A DNA stretch of 37,870 nucleotides from an uncultured Eggerthellaceae bacterium (GTDB taxonomy: Bacteria > Actinomycetota > Coriobacteriia > Coriobacteriales > Eggerthellaceae): positions 1 to 37,870 of the forward strand of contig CANOHY010000020.1 of assembly GCA_947565915.1 (NCBI GenBank). The letters run 5' to 3'. The notes beneath the pieces were generated by a model, which made no database searches, was not told the origin of the DNA, and was given only the letters and a program-made list of their open reading frames with translations. Of the stretch, positions 1 through 7,705 are shown piece after piece (the stretch's first letter is position 1; every line of letters begins with the position of its first letter). The position numbers and the translations under genes are program-made.

Positions 1-1235
1 AATCGGACATTGAAAGTACTCTGCTTGCTAGCACCAGAAAGCTGATGAAAATCGTAGATATTATCAGGCAAAGTAAAGGAGCCATTCTGATCGCATTGTA
101 TAGATGGCCTCAATTCATCAAGTTCGTCATGAATGGATCCACGGTTTTGCCCAACAATGAAGAATACTTTGTTGGAACGTGGCGTGTACTGGGCGAAGAG
201 CTTCACATCATGATTAGGCTTTGCGCTTGCGCCCGTATTATCCGCTTCGCCTATTTCCGACTTCGAGATATCGTTAACTTGTTGACCGAGCGCGTACTCG
301 GTTCCCGACCCATCCTCTTTGGTATTCCATGATGTTTGATCATAGCCGTCTTTAAAACCCATTGCTGTTTCTAATTTGAATGGAACTGACGAATTAGCGG
401 TTACTACCTTTGATTGAATCGTCTGGAAAGCATCAAAGGAACCCGAACCCGAATCGTAAGTCACCGTGTAGTCGTACGACTCGGGTTCGTATGCGGGCTC
501 AGGGTCGGGCGTGGGGGTTGGTCCCGGGTCGGGCGTGGGGGTTGGTCCCGGGTCGGGCTGCGAGGGGTTCGTTGGCGTCGTGGGCTGGCTGGGCTTTTGC
601 GCGTAGCCGTACCAACCTACCTTCTCGTCGGTCCAGCCGTTCTTGATGCACGTGCTGTACTCGTCGCGCGACATGGTGTAGTGGTGATAGAACGAGGTCA
701 CGTACTTGTTGAACAGACGATACACCGGGTCGCCGCCACCCGAGTAGAAGGCGATGCTCTCGCCCTTCCAGCCTGCCTTCACGCACTTGTCGTACTCGGA
801 CTTGCTGGTGGTGAAGTGATGGTCCCCGCTCCACTTGTTGTAGAGGCGGTACACCGGCGAGCCCGACGCGGGCGCGTACCAGCCGATCTTCTCGTCGTTC
901 CAGCCCTTCTTCACAAGGCCCCGATACTCGCTGTAGTCGGAGGTGAAGAAGTGCTCGTTGGTCCACTTGTTGTAGAGGCGATACATCGGCGCAGCATCCA
1001 CGCTCTCGGTCGAAAGCTCCATCTCGCCTGCCAGCACATCGGGGTCCACCGTGGCCGCGGCCAGCGGGTCGGCGTAGGCGCGCTGGGGCAGCGGGCACAG
1101 CGTGATGGCCAAGGCCGCCGCAAGCAGCATGCGGGCCGCCCTGCCCAGCCAGGATGCGAAGCTCGTCGCACGCGAGCTGTCGCCCCCATCGGGCGCAAGC
1201 TTGTCCAACCTGCCAGCATGGGATGTTTCGAACAT
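1..1235 (-). CDS. Secreted DUF5648 / Listeria-Bacteroides repeat protein (3' end outside window)
   Basis: The reading frame is open from an ATG at 1235 to the left edge (about 411 codons), so the C-terminus is missing. GGAGG stands 8 bases before the ATG. Residues 1-50 look like a long Sec signal (charged start, then ARMLLAAALAITLCPL, cleavage near AYA-DP). Three repeats of about 50 residues follow, each of the form YRLYNKW..HFFT..SEY...GW..E..GWY, matching the DUF5648 family of secreted, often cell-wall-associated proteins. A Pro-rich linker with PDPGPTPT repeats leads to a domain containing SWNTKEDGSGTEYALGQ, typical of the Listeria-Bacteroides (InlB B) repeat. It is probably a surface adhesin-like or wall-binding protein; the ligand is unknown. 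DNA beyond the linker (1-430) is visibly more AT-rich than the rest. Confidence 0.8.
   Translation of the reverse strand, partial: MFETSHAGRLDKLAPDGGDSSRATSFASWLGRAARMLLAAALAITLCPLPQRAYADPLAAATVDPDVLAGEMELSTESVDAAPMYRLYNKWTNEHFFTSDYSEYRGLVKKGWNDEKIGWYAPASGSPVYRLYNKWSGDHHFTTSKSEYDKCVKAGWKGESIAFYSGGGDPVYRLFNKYVTSFYHHYTMSRDEYSTCIKNGWTDEKVGWYGYAQKPSQPTTPTNPSQPDPGPTPTPDPGPTPTPDPEPAYEPESYDYTVTYDSGSGSFDAFQTIQSKVVTANSSVPFKLETAMGFKDGYDQTSWNTKEDGSGTEYALGQQVNDISKSEIGEADNTGASAKPNHDVKLFAQYTPRSNKVFFIVGQNRGSIHDELDELRPSIQCDQNGSFTLPDNIYDFHQLSGASKQSTFNVR
502..559. repeat. 24-bp tandem repeat coding for the Pro-rich linker
   Basis: Two identical 24-bp units (502-525 and 526-549) and a partial third copy (550-559) encode the DPGPTPTP linker repeats of the surface protein on the minus strand. 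Such repeats expand and contract easily, so linker length may vary between strains. Confidence 0.85.
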
Positions 1236-1305
1236 AGAGGCTCCTCCGACCAAACGAATGCTCGAGCACAGGTCGTGCATCGTTTTCTATATATGGATAG
1301 CATTC

Positions 1306-1334
1306 ATTTTTGGCGCAGCGAACCGAGATGTCAA
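1306..1334 (-). promoter_or_regulatory. Putative promoter of the surface protein gene
   Basis: On the minus strand a perfect TTGACA (1334-1329) is followed after 17 bases by AAAAAT (1311-1306). The -10 is weak (4 of 6). An AT-rich stretch (TATATA around 1290) lies between it and the ATG at 1235, so the true -10 may lie a little further downstream. Confidence 0.4.
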
Positions 1335-1371
1335 GCGCTCTCTGCGCCGCACAAGATCGTGACCAAGACCC

Positions 1372-2229
1372 CTAGGATTCCAGGCCGCTGAAGGCCGAAA
1401 CCGAGTCCAACGCGTTGGCCAAGCGCTGCATGCGCTCCTCGATGTCCACCAGCTCGTTCGCGCACGTCTTCAGCTCCTGCTCGATGTCGAGCCCTTCCGC
1501 CTTCGCAACGGCCTTGTAGCGCAAGTCGTGCTCCAGGCTGGCCCAATAATCCATGGCAATGGTGCGTATCTGCACCTCCACGGGCACCATCTGCGTGCAG
1601 TCCATGAAATGCACGGGAATGCGCACGATGGCATGCATAGAGCGGTAGCCGTTGGGCTTGGGGTTGTTGATGTAGTCCTTGATGCGCACGATTTCCAGGT
1701 CGTCCTGCCGTTGCAAGAGCCCCATGAGGTTCAGCACGTCGCTCCTGTACGAGCAGATCACGCGTACGCCCGCCACATCCATCAGGTATTCCTCCAAGTT
1801 GGCAATGGTGGGCTCTTTGCCATAGCGCAGCAGCTTATCGTATATGCTGAGCGGCGACTTTACGCGCGACTCGATGTGATGAATAGGGTTGCGATTGCGC
1901 CTGATGGAGAGGTCGCGGTCGAGAATCTCAAAGCGCACCACCATCTCGTTCATGGCGGCCTCGTATTTCAACAGGATGGATTGCAGTTCGTCAGTGAAGC
2001 GTTGGTAGGTCTGAAACGCCTCGAAATCGAGTCTTAGGTTCGCCTTGGCGCTTTCGGCATTCGGGTCGGAGGCCAAATCGACGCGCCCCGCTGGCTCGGA
2101 CACCGTCTTCCACATGCTGGGGGGAATAGCGCTTGCCTGCTGCATCTGCGATATGGTGTTGCCGTTGAAGTCGACAGTCTCTTTAGCATCGAGCCCATCC
2201 GGTTGCGAGCCGTTGCCACCCTCATGCAT
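1372..2229 (-). CDS. Small alarmone synthetase / GTP pyrophosphokinase family (RelQ/YjbM-like)
   Basis: A 285-aa protein with a single RelA/SpoT synthetase domain, expected to transfer pyrophosphate from ATP to GTP or GDP to make (p)ppGpp. Recognisable motifs are ESRVKSPLSIYDKLLRYG, DVAGVRVIC, the G-loop region IKDYINNPKPNGYRSMH, and VEVQIRTIAMDYWASLEHDLRYK. It lacks the HD hydrolase, TGS and ACT parts of long RelA/SpoT proteins, so it belongs to the small synthetases. The start is ATG 2229, preceded by AGAGGGGG; it overlaps the mazG stop by 8 bases (ATGCATGA), implying translational coupling. A longer in-frame extension into mazG is not needed. The N-terminal 60 residues are not conserved as far as I can tell. 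Confidence 0.88.
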   Translation of the reverse strand: MHEGGNGSQPDGLDAKETVDFNGNTISQMQQASAIPPSMWKTVSEPAGRVDLASDPNAESAKANLRLDFEAFQTYQRFTDELQSILLKYEAAMNEMVVRFEILDRDLSIRRNRNPIHHIESRVKSPLSIYDKLLRYGKEPTIANLEEYLMDVAGVRVICSYRSDVLNLMGLLQRQDDLEIVRIKDYINNPKPNGYRSMHAIVRIPVHFMDCTQMVPVEVQIRTIAMDYWASLEHDLRYKAVAKAEGLDIEQELKTCANELVDIEERMQRLANALDSVSAFSGLES

Positions 2230-3190
2230 GATGGTCCCCCTCTTGCTCCCTCGCGCATGCGTTTGCGTGCTCCCCTTCTTTGGTGCGCTGCCAAACGGCT
2301 TCCATCTCGTCGAGCGAAAGGTCTTGCACGGCTTTGCCCTGCGCCCGCGCCTCGCCCTCGATGGCGGCAAAGCGGCGGCGAAACTTCGCATTAGACGCAA
2401 TCAGAGCCGCTTCTGCATCGACTCCCATGCGCCGCGCCACGTTCACCAGGGCAAACAGCAAGTCGCCAAACTCCATCTGCACCGCATCCGATGCGCGCTG
2501 CGAGGCGAGCACCATGCCATCAGCGCTCTTCGGCGCAGCTGCGTACGCCTCCATCAGCTCAGCACGCTCTTCGTCAACCTTGTCCCACACGTCAGCCAGC
2601 GTGTCCCATTCGAATCCAGCGGCGGCTGCGCGACGCGATATCTTCTGAGCCTGCAGCAATGCGGGAAAATGGATGGGCACGTCGTCGAGCAAGCTCTTCT
2701 GGTCGTCTGCGGGCACCTGCCCCTCGCCTGCGCCGTCCAGCGAGGCCGCCTGCTGACAAGCAGCCCCCTCTTGCGACGCTTGCTCTCCGGCCAGCCTCTC
2801 GGCCTGTTTCTCGGCCAGCTTCACCTGCTCCCACAGCAGCGCCACCTCGTTCTCGTTTTCAGCCTTAACGTCGCCGAACACATGAGGATGCCGCCGGATC
2901 ATCTTCTCGTCGATGTCGCGCGTCACGTCGTCGATGGTGAACTCGCCCGCATTGGCCGCAACCTGGCTTTGCAGCACAACCTGCAGCAGCACGTCGCCAA
3001 GCTCCTCGCGAAGATGCTGCACATCTCCTGCCTGTATGGCGTCAAGCGTCTCGTAGGCCTCCTCGATGAGGTACTGGCCCAACGATTCATGGGTTTGCGT
3101 GCGATTCCAGGGGCAGCCTGTTTCGAGATCGCACAATTGGGCGACAGTATCGGTAAAATGGTCGAATGCAGGATGCTGCGCCAAAGCCAT
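2222..3190 (-). CDS. mazG: Nucleoside triphosphate pyrophosphohydrolase MazG
   Basis: A 322-aa protein with two MazG domains. The N-terminal one has the CPWNRTQTHESL motif, then EEAYE and EELGD, the acidic residues that bind Mg and the triphosphate. The C-terminal one has AGFEWD, DEERAELMEA and EFGDLLFALVNVAR. A non-conserved Ala/Gln-rich insert (about residues 125-165) separates them. The enzyme hydrolyses (d)NTPs to monophosphates and pyrophosphate; in E. coli MazG has also been linked to lowering ppGpp. ATG 3190 with GGAAGGA upstream is preferred to an in-frame TTG at 3214. It is the first gene of an overlapping pair with the alarmone synthetase and is divergent from the rRNA methyltransferase gene. 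Confidence 0.93.
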   Translation of the reverse strand: MALAQHPAFDHFTDTVAQLCDLETGCPWNRTQTHESLGQYLIEEAYETLDAIQAGDVQHLREELGDVLLQVVLQSQVAANAGEFTIDDVTRDIDEKMIRRHPHVFGDVKAENENEVALLWEQVKLAEKQAERLAGEQASQEGAACQQAASLDGAGEGQVPADDQKSLLDDVPIHFPALLQAQKISRRAAAAGFEWDTLADVWDKVDEERAELMEAYAAAPKSADGMVLASQRASDAVQMEFGDLLFALVNVARRMGVDAEAALIASNAKFRRRFAAIEGEARAQGKAVQDLSLDEMEAVWQRTKEGEHANACAREQEGDHHA

Positions 3191-3277
3191 GCTCTTCCTT
3201 CCGGCGATCGGCAACGCGTACTGCTTGCAAGCATATACCGAGGTGAGCCGAACCGCTTTGAACTACAGGAGAAATTT

Positions 3278-4108
3278 ATCTTAACGTACCTAGACACCCT
3301 TGAAGATGCGCGCGTGGACGCCTTCGTGCGCCTGACCGACGTTGAACTGCGAAGCCGCCTGGAGCCCGAAAAAGGCATGTTCGTTGCCGAATCCATCGAG
3401 GTGATTGGCCGCGCGCTCGATGGCGGGATGAAGCCGATTTCGGTATTAACCAGCGAAAAGCACCTGCCCGCGTTGGAGCCGGTGTTGGCCAAGCTGAACG
3501 CAGCGCATCCCGAGGCGCCCGTATACGTTGCGCCCGAGGAGCAGATTCGCCAGCTTACCGGCTACGAGCTGACGCGTGGTGCCCTGGCGGCGTTCAAGCG
3601 GCCGCCCGAGCGATTGGTGGAAGATGTGGTGCAGGGCGCGCACCTGGTGGCTGTGCTGGAGGATATCCGCAACCATACGAATGTGGGAGCCATCTTTCGC
3701 AGCGCTGCCGCCCTGGGCGTGGACGGAGTGCTAGTGTCGCCCGCATGCTACGACCCGCTCTATCGCCGCGCTATCCGCGTGTCCATGGGAACCGTGTTCC
3801 AAGTGCCGTGGGCGCGCATTGGCACCGACCCGCGCACGTGGGCAGAAGAGGGCATGACCCTGCTTCACAGCTTAGGCTTCACCACGGCAGCCATGGCCCT
3901 AAGCAACGACTCCATTGCGCTCGACGACCCGCGCCTGAAAGCCTGTGGGCCCCTGGCGCTGGTATTCGGGACGGAAGGCGATGGGCTTTCGCGCTGCACG
4001 CTGAGCCAATGCGACTACACGGTGCGCATCCCCATGCAGCACGGAGTGGACTCGCTCAACGTGGCAGCCTCGAGCGCCGTGGCCTTCTGGGAGCTACGCC
4101 GCCGCTAA
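3278..4108 (+). CDS. TrmH/SpoU family RNA 2'-O-methyltransferase
   Basis: An SPOUT-class methyltransferase of about 276 aa. The N-terminal substrate-binding part (DARVDAFVRLTDVELRSR, then EKGMFVAESIEVIGRAL) precedes the SPOUT domain with motif 1 NHTNVGAIFRSAAALGVDGV, motif 2 LALVFGTEGDGLS and motif 3 IPMQHGVDSLNVAASSAV. These form the trefoil knot that binds S-adenosylmethionine, so rRNA or tRNA ribose methylation is expected. The start is odd: no ATG, GTG or TTG lies in frame between 3175 and the conserved region. AGGAG at 3267-3271 sits 6 bases before ATC at 3278, which fits the family N-terminus. The in-frame ATGs at 3158 and 3173 would run through the divergent mazG start. The next gene follows after 32 bases, so co-transcription is likely. 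Confidence 0.85.
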   Translation: MLTYLDTLEDARVDAFVRLTDVELRSRLEPEKGMFVAESIEVIGRALDGGMKPISVLTSEKHLPALEPVLAKLNAAHPEAPVYVAPEEQIRQLTGYELTRGALAAFKRPPERLVEDVVQGAHLVAVLEDIRNHTNVGAIFRSAAALGVDGVLVSPACYDPLYRRAIRVSMGTVFQVPWARIGTDPRTWAEEGMTLLHSLGFTTAAMALSNDSIALDDPRLKACGPLALVFGTEGDGLSRCTLSQCDYTVRIPMQHGVDSLNVAASSAVAFWELRRR

Positions 4109-4140
4109 CGCCCGATTGCGAAAAGGAACGAAGGAGCAGC

Positions 4141-6144
4141 ATGGCCGAAACCACCACCTATCAATGCCCGAACTGCGAAGGACGTCTGGTGTTCGATGGC
4201 CACTCGGGCAAGCTGGTATGCGAGTTCTGCGACTCGACGTTCGATCCTGCTCAGATTGAGCAGCTCTATGCAACAGAGCAAGCGCAAGCCGACGCGGGAG
4301 CAGGGGCAGCGCAAGTGCAAGCCGACGCGGCAACGGCAAAGGCGGAGCAAGTTCAAACCGATGCCGCGGCGCCAGAAATCGAACGCCTTGCCAGCGAAGA
4401 CCCCGTGCAAACCTATCTCGACAGCACGAAATGGGACGCGCGCGAAGCCGAAGGCTTGCGCTCGCTGAACTGCTCATCGTGCGGGGCGCAGCTTTTTGCC
4501 GACCAAGCCACGGCTGTCACGCGCTGCCCCTACTGCGGCAATACAGCCGTGGTGCCCGGCCAGCTGACAGACGTGTTGCGACCCGATTACGTCATTCCCT
4601 TCAAGCTGGATAAGGAAACGGCTACAAGCACGCTGCGACAGTACTACGCCAACAAGAAGCTTCTGCCCAACAGCTTCGCCGACGAGAACCATATCGAAGA
4701 GATCCAGGGCGTTTACGTGCCCTTCTGGCTGTATTCCGGCCATGCGGACGCAACGCTGCAAACGCAAGGACATAATACGCGCGCTTGGATGGATAGCAAG
4801 AACAACTACGTGGCAACCGACCATTTCTTGGTACATCGCGAGGGGTCGATGGACTTCGACCGCGTGCCCGTAGACGGCTCCTTCCGCATGCCCGATGCGC
4901 ATATGGACAGCATCGAGCCGTTCGACTATGCCGAAATGGTTCCGTTCTCGGTTGGGTACTTGCCCGGCTTCGTGGCCGACCGCTACGACATGGACGTAGA
5001 CGATTGTCGCGACCGTGCTCAGCGGCGCATCGAAACCACTTGCGGCCAAGCCCTGATGGATTCGGTGGTAGGCTACGAAACCGTCGACAGCAGGCCAGCC
5101 AATGTGTCCTTGCATCTGGATGAGATAGCCTATGCGCTGCTGCCGGTATGGATGCTGCACACACGCTGGAAGAACCAGGATTTCCTATTCGCCATGAACG
5201 GCCAAACGGGTAAGCTCATCGGCGACCTTCCCGTAGACAAAGGCAAAGCTGCCCGGCGTTTCCTTGGCTGGTACGGCGCAATGGCGGCAATTCTTGCCGT
5301 GCTCGTGTTCTGCGTAGTGGGCCTTTTCGGAGGTGCAGGCGAAGACGTAGTGGACGACGTCGGCCGACCCGACTTCACCGGTTGGGGCTCAGCCGGCGCC
5401 AGTCCGAACACGTACGTCTACGACCAGTACGGCCTATTCGACAGCGCACAGGAAGCAACGCTGGTAAGCCGCGCGCAAGAGATGGCGAGCGAATACGACA
5501 TGGGAGTATATCTGCTGACCACCAGTTACATGGACGGCCTTGCCAACCCTACGTCGAGCCAGCGAACCAGCTATGCCACCACCTTCTACAAAGATCACGC
5601 CCTGGGGCTGGGCGAAGGCCACAGCGGCATCATGCTGGTGATCGCAGTCGCATCGCGCGACTACGTGACCATCGCCTACGGGCAAGGCTCGTATGCTTTC
5701 AACGATCGGGGTATTGAGATCATGGAAGATGCCGTAACCGACGAGCTAGCCGACGACCGTTGGTTCGAGGGAGCAACGGTCTACTACGACCAGATTGGCG
5801 CGCAGCTGGCTTACTACGACGAGCACGGCGAACCGGGCCAACCCTGGGGCCCGCTCGATTGGGCGGTTCGGCTGCTCATCGTGCTGGGCGTGCCGCTACC
5901 CATTGCCGGAATCATCATCTTCGCGCAAGCAAGGGCCATGCGCCCGGTTCGCGAGCGCACTGAGGCGACCGAGTATCTCGACCGCAACAGCCTTGCTATA
6001 GCCGCAGCCAACGACACCTTCATCAACACCACCGTAATTGCCACCCCGCGCGCTGAATCCCATAGTGGTGGCAGCGGCGGAGGCGGAGGTTGGGGAGGTG
6101 GAGGAGGCGGTTCCTTCTCATCTTCGGGCGGTGGGAAGTTCTAA
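4141..6144 (+). CDS. Zinc-ribbon and TPM domain membrane protein
   Basis: A 667-aa protein. Residues 9-30 form a zinc ribbon (C9, C12, C27, C30). After an Ala/Gln/Asp-rich linker comes a second ribbon (C111, C114, C129, C132). A soluble region extends to about residue 375. Transmembrane helix 1 lies at about 377-400, a TPM domain (VYDQYGLFDSAQE to FEGATVYYDQIGAQL) at about 425-560, and helix 2 at about 574-599. The tail is a Gly/Ser-rich low-complexity stretch ending in GGGKF, common in TPM proteins. The predicted topology puts the zinc ribbons in the cytoplasm and TPM outside. TPM proteins (TLP18.3, Psb32, MOLO1) have been given phosphatase or repair roles; the function here is unknown. ATG 4141 has AAGGAG at a good distance. 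Confidence 0.8.
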   Translation: MAETTTYQCPNCEGRLVFDGHSGKLVCEFCDSTFDPAQIEQLYATEQAQADAGAGAAQVQADAATAKAEQVQTDAAAPEIERLASEDPVQTYLDSTKWDAREAEGLRSLNCSSCGAQLFADQATAVTRCPYCGNTAVVPGQLTDVLRPDYVIPFKLDKETATSTLRQYYANKKLLPNSFADENHIEEIQGVYVPFWLYSGHADATLQTQGHNTRAWMDSKNNYVATDHFLVHREGSMDFDRVPVDGSFRMPDAHMDSIEPFDYAEMVPFSVGYLPGFVADRYDMDVDDCRDRAQRRIETTCGQALMDSVVGYETVDSRPANVSLHLDEIAYALLPVWMLHTRWKNQDFLFAMNGQTGKLIGDLPVDKGKAARRFLGWYGAMAAILAVLVFCVVGLFGGAGEDVVDDVGRPDFTGWGSAGASPNTYVYDQYGLFDSAQEATLVSRAQEMASEYDMGVYLLTTSYMDGLANPTSSQRTSYATTFYKDHALGLGEGHSGIMLVIAVASRDYVTIAYGQGSYAFNDRGIEIMEDAVTDELADDRWFEGATVYYDQIGAQLAYYDEHGEPGQPWGPLDWAVRLLIVLGVPLPIAGIIIFAQARAMRPVRERTEATEYLDRNSLAIAAANDTFINTTVIATPRAESHSGGSGGGGGWGGGGGGSFSSSGGGKF

Positions 6145-6150
6145 CCGCTT

Positions 6151-6220
6151 CCTTTGCACAGAAGCCTAATCCTCCTTCAAACAGAAACCCCGAACTTCCT
6201 TCGCACAGAGGCCCGGTAGC
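6151..6220. repeat. Three imperfect 23-24-bp direct repeats
   Basis: Units begin at 6151, 6174 and 6198 and share CCTT-(C/T)-x-x-ACAGA-x-x-CC. They lie just after the TPM gene stop, in the 204-base gap before the XRE regulator gene. They may be regulator binding sites or a decayed tandem repeat. Confidence 0.5.
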
Positions 6221-6277
6221 CCTTCACGTTAACGTCCAACCGCCCTTCCATGCTTCACGCGTGTTTCTTTTTCGATG

Positions 6278-6294
6278 CTACATATATTCTGTAG
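6278..6294. promoter_or_regulatory. Short inverted repeat upstream of the XRE regulator
   Basis: CTACA (6278-6282) and TGTAG (6290-6294) are separated by an AT-rich 7-mer that contains TATATT, a possible -10 element. It lies 55 bases before the regulator start, a usual place for an autoregulatory operator. No binding data are implied. Confidence 0.3.
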
Positions 6295-6348
6295 ATGAAG
6301 AATCTGCTGCTTGGTTTCATTCCATAAAGTTCCCGAGGGAAGCGGCTT

Positions 6349-6921
6349 ATGGAAGAAATCAAAAACACGCTTGCGCGCAACCTGCGCACTTACCGAAAGC
6401 GGGCCAAGCTCTCGCAGGAGAAGCTCGGCGAGCTCTGCGGGCTTCATCGCACGTACATCGGTGGCATAGAGCAGCAGCGCATAAACGTGTCGTTGAAGAA
6501 CATTGGCAAGATCGCGCTCGCGCTGCAAATCAACCCCGTCTTCCTCTTCATGGAGCCCGATTTCGCCGAGTCCCTCATCGTGCAATACGAAAGAGAAGAC
6601 GAGTCCTCCACCGCAAGCGCGTTGATTCCCGATGGCTATGCGCTGTGCACTTGGCACGGCGATTCCATGCAGCTCGACCCTCTCTACGTAGATGACCCTA
6701 ACTTAGCGGTGAGCATTTTGGTAGCGCTCATCGACCGCGGACACATCGACGATCTGCCGCGCACCTTCGAAGCCGTACAACAGCTTATTGCTGACCTTAT
6801 GCAGCACGCAGAGGGAGAAGCCGAAACCGATGCAGCTGCCGAGGTCGATACTGAAGATGAGGGCGAAGAAGCTGATGTGGTCGACGGCACGGTCGAAGAC
6901 GACGGCGAATCTGAGGCCTGA
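6349..6921 (+). CDS. XRE family helix-turn-helix regulator with acidic tail
   Basis: A 190-aa protein. Residues 6-65 form a Cro/C1-type HTH: ARNLRTYRKRAKLSQEKLGE, then LHRTYIGGIEQQRINVS and NIGKIALALQ. This is a DNA-binding domain that usually works as a dimer. The middle part (about 80-145) resembles no family I recognise. The last 45 residues are almost entirely Glu, Asp and Ala, a low-complexity acidic tail. GAGG lies 8-9 bases before ATG 6349. The 204-base upstream gap holds three direct repeats and a short palindrome that could be its own sites. It ends 9 bases before the convergent yigZ stop. The target genes are unknown. Confidence 0.85.
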   Translation: MEEIKNTLARNLRTYRKRAKLSQEKLGELCGLHRTYIGGIEQQRINVSLKNIGKIALALQINPVFLFMEPDFAESLIVQYEREDESSTASALIPDGYALCTWHGDSMQLDPLYVDDPNLAVSILVALIDRGHIDDLPRTFEAVQQLIADLMQHAEGEAETDAAAEVDTEDEGEEADVVDGTVEDDGESEA

Positions 6922-6930
6922 AAAGGCTGC

Positions 6931-7557
6931 TCAGCACGCTATGGGACTAAAGCTTGGCTGGCCCATCGTAACCTGAGCCTGGCCATGCGTCAGGTCGCCC
7001 AGGGCAGCGCTTGCTGCCTGCGCCTCGCCAGCAAGCACGCGCAGCACCACCTTCACGTCAGCAGCAAAATCGGTAGAGACCACTTGCAGCCCTTGTTCGA
7101 CTGCCCAATGAGAAAGCGCATCGTAGAGCGGGTAGGCAACCTGCACAGTGAGGTCGATGCATTCAGCCTGGATCACCTTTTGCGCCGCAGCGAAGGCATC
7201 CTGGGCCGCTTTGGTATAAGCGCGCACCAAGCCACCCGTGCCTAGAAGCGTGCCACCGAAGTAGCGCGTGGTAACGCAGATGACATCCTTCAACTCTTCG
7301 TGTTCGATTACCGAGAGCGTCGGCAACCCCGAAGTGCGGGCTGGTTCGCCATCATCCGAATAGCGCGTGCGGTTGCCCTCGCGCAGCACATAGGCGTACA
7401 CGTTATGACGCGCGAGCGGATTGGCAGCGCGCACGGATTCGAGGAAGCCGACGGCCTCATCCTCGGTTTCCACATGACGCACTTGAGCGATGAAGCGCGA
7501 CTTCTTCTCTTCGTACTCAGCCTGCGCCGCACCCTCTATGGTCTTACAAGAATCCGT
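6931..7557 (-). CDS. yigZ: YigZ/IMPACT family protein
   Basis: The frame reads KTIEGAAQAEYEEKKSRFIA, then HNVYAYVL, YSDDGEPARTSGLPTL and TTRYFGGTLLGTGGLVRAYT, the full IMPACT/UPF0029 signature, plus a ferredoxin-like C-terminal domain (DUF1949). Bacterial members are about 205-215 aa; this frame gives 208 from ACG at 7557. Between an upstream in-frame TGA and a GTG at 7482 there is no ATG, GTG or TTG, and the GTG would remove the conserved KTIEG..KKSRFIA region. AGGGGAGG sits 4 bases before the ACG, so initiation at ACG (or an ATG lost by mutation or base error) is the best reading. The biochemical role of YigZ is unsettled; links to translation and peptidase regulation have been proposed. 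Confidence 0.82.
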   Translation of the reverse strand, partial: TDSCKTIEGAAQAEYEEKKSRFIAQVRHVETEDEAVGFLESVRAANPLARHNVYAYVLREGNRTRYSDDGEPARTSGLPTLSVIEHEELKDVICVTTRYFGGTLLGTGGLVRAYTKAAQDAFAAAQKVIQAECIDLTVQVAYPLYDALSHWAVEQGLQVVSTDFAADVKVVLRVLAGEAQAASAALGDLTHGQAQVTMGQPSFSPIAC

Positions 7558-7705
7558 AGCGCCTCCCCTATGCAGTCGAAGCTGAATGCCAAGCCACGGC
7601 TCGGCGAAGCATCGCGATTTTCGCCGGTCGAAGCCAAGCCCGAGAGTGCTTCGGCAGCGTCACTCCACTGAGTGCCCTGCCCGGCGGCGCTTCAATCGAA
7701 ACGAG

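Noticed and set aside
2045..3277. Plus-strand open frame in front of the rRNA methyltransferase
   Set aside because: It is the antisense of mazG and the alarmone synthetase gene; only the part from 3278 has family similarity.
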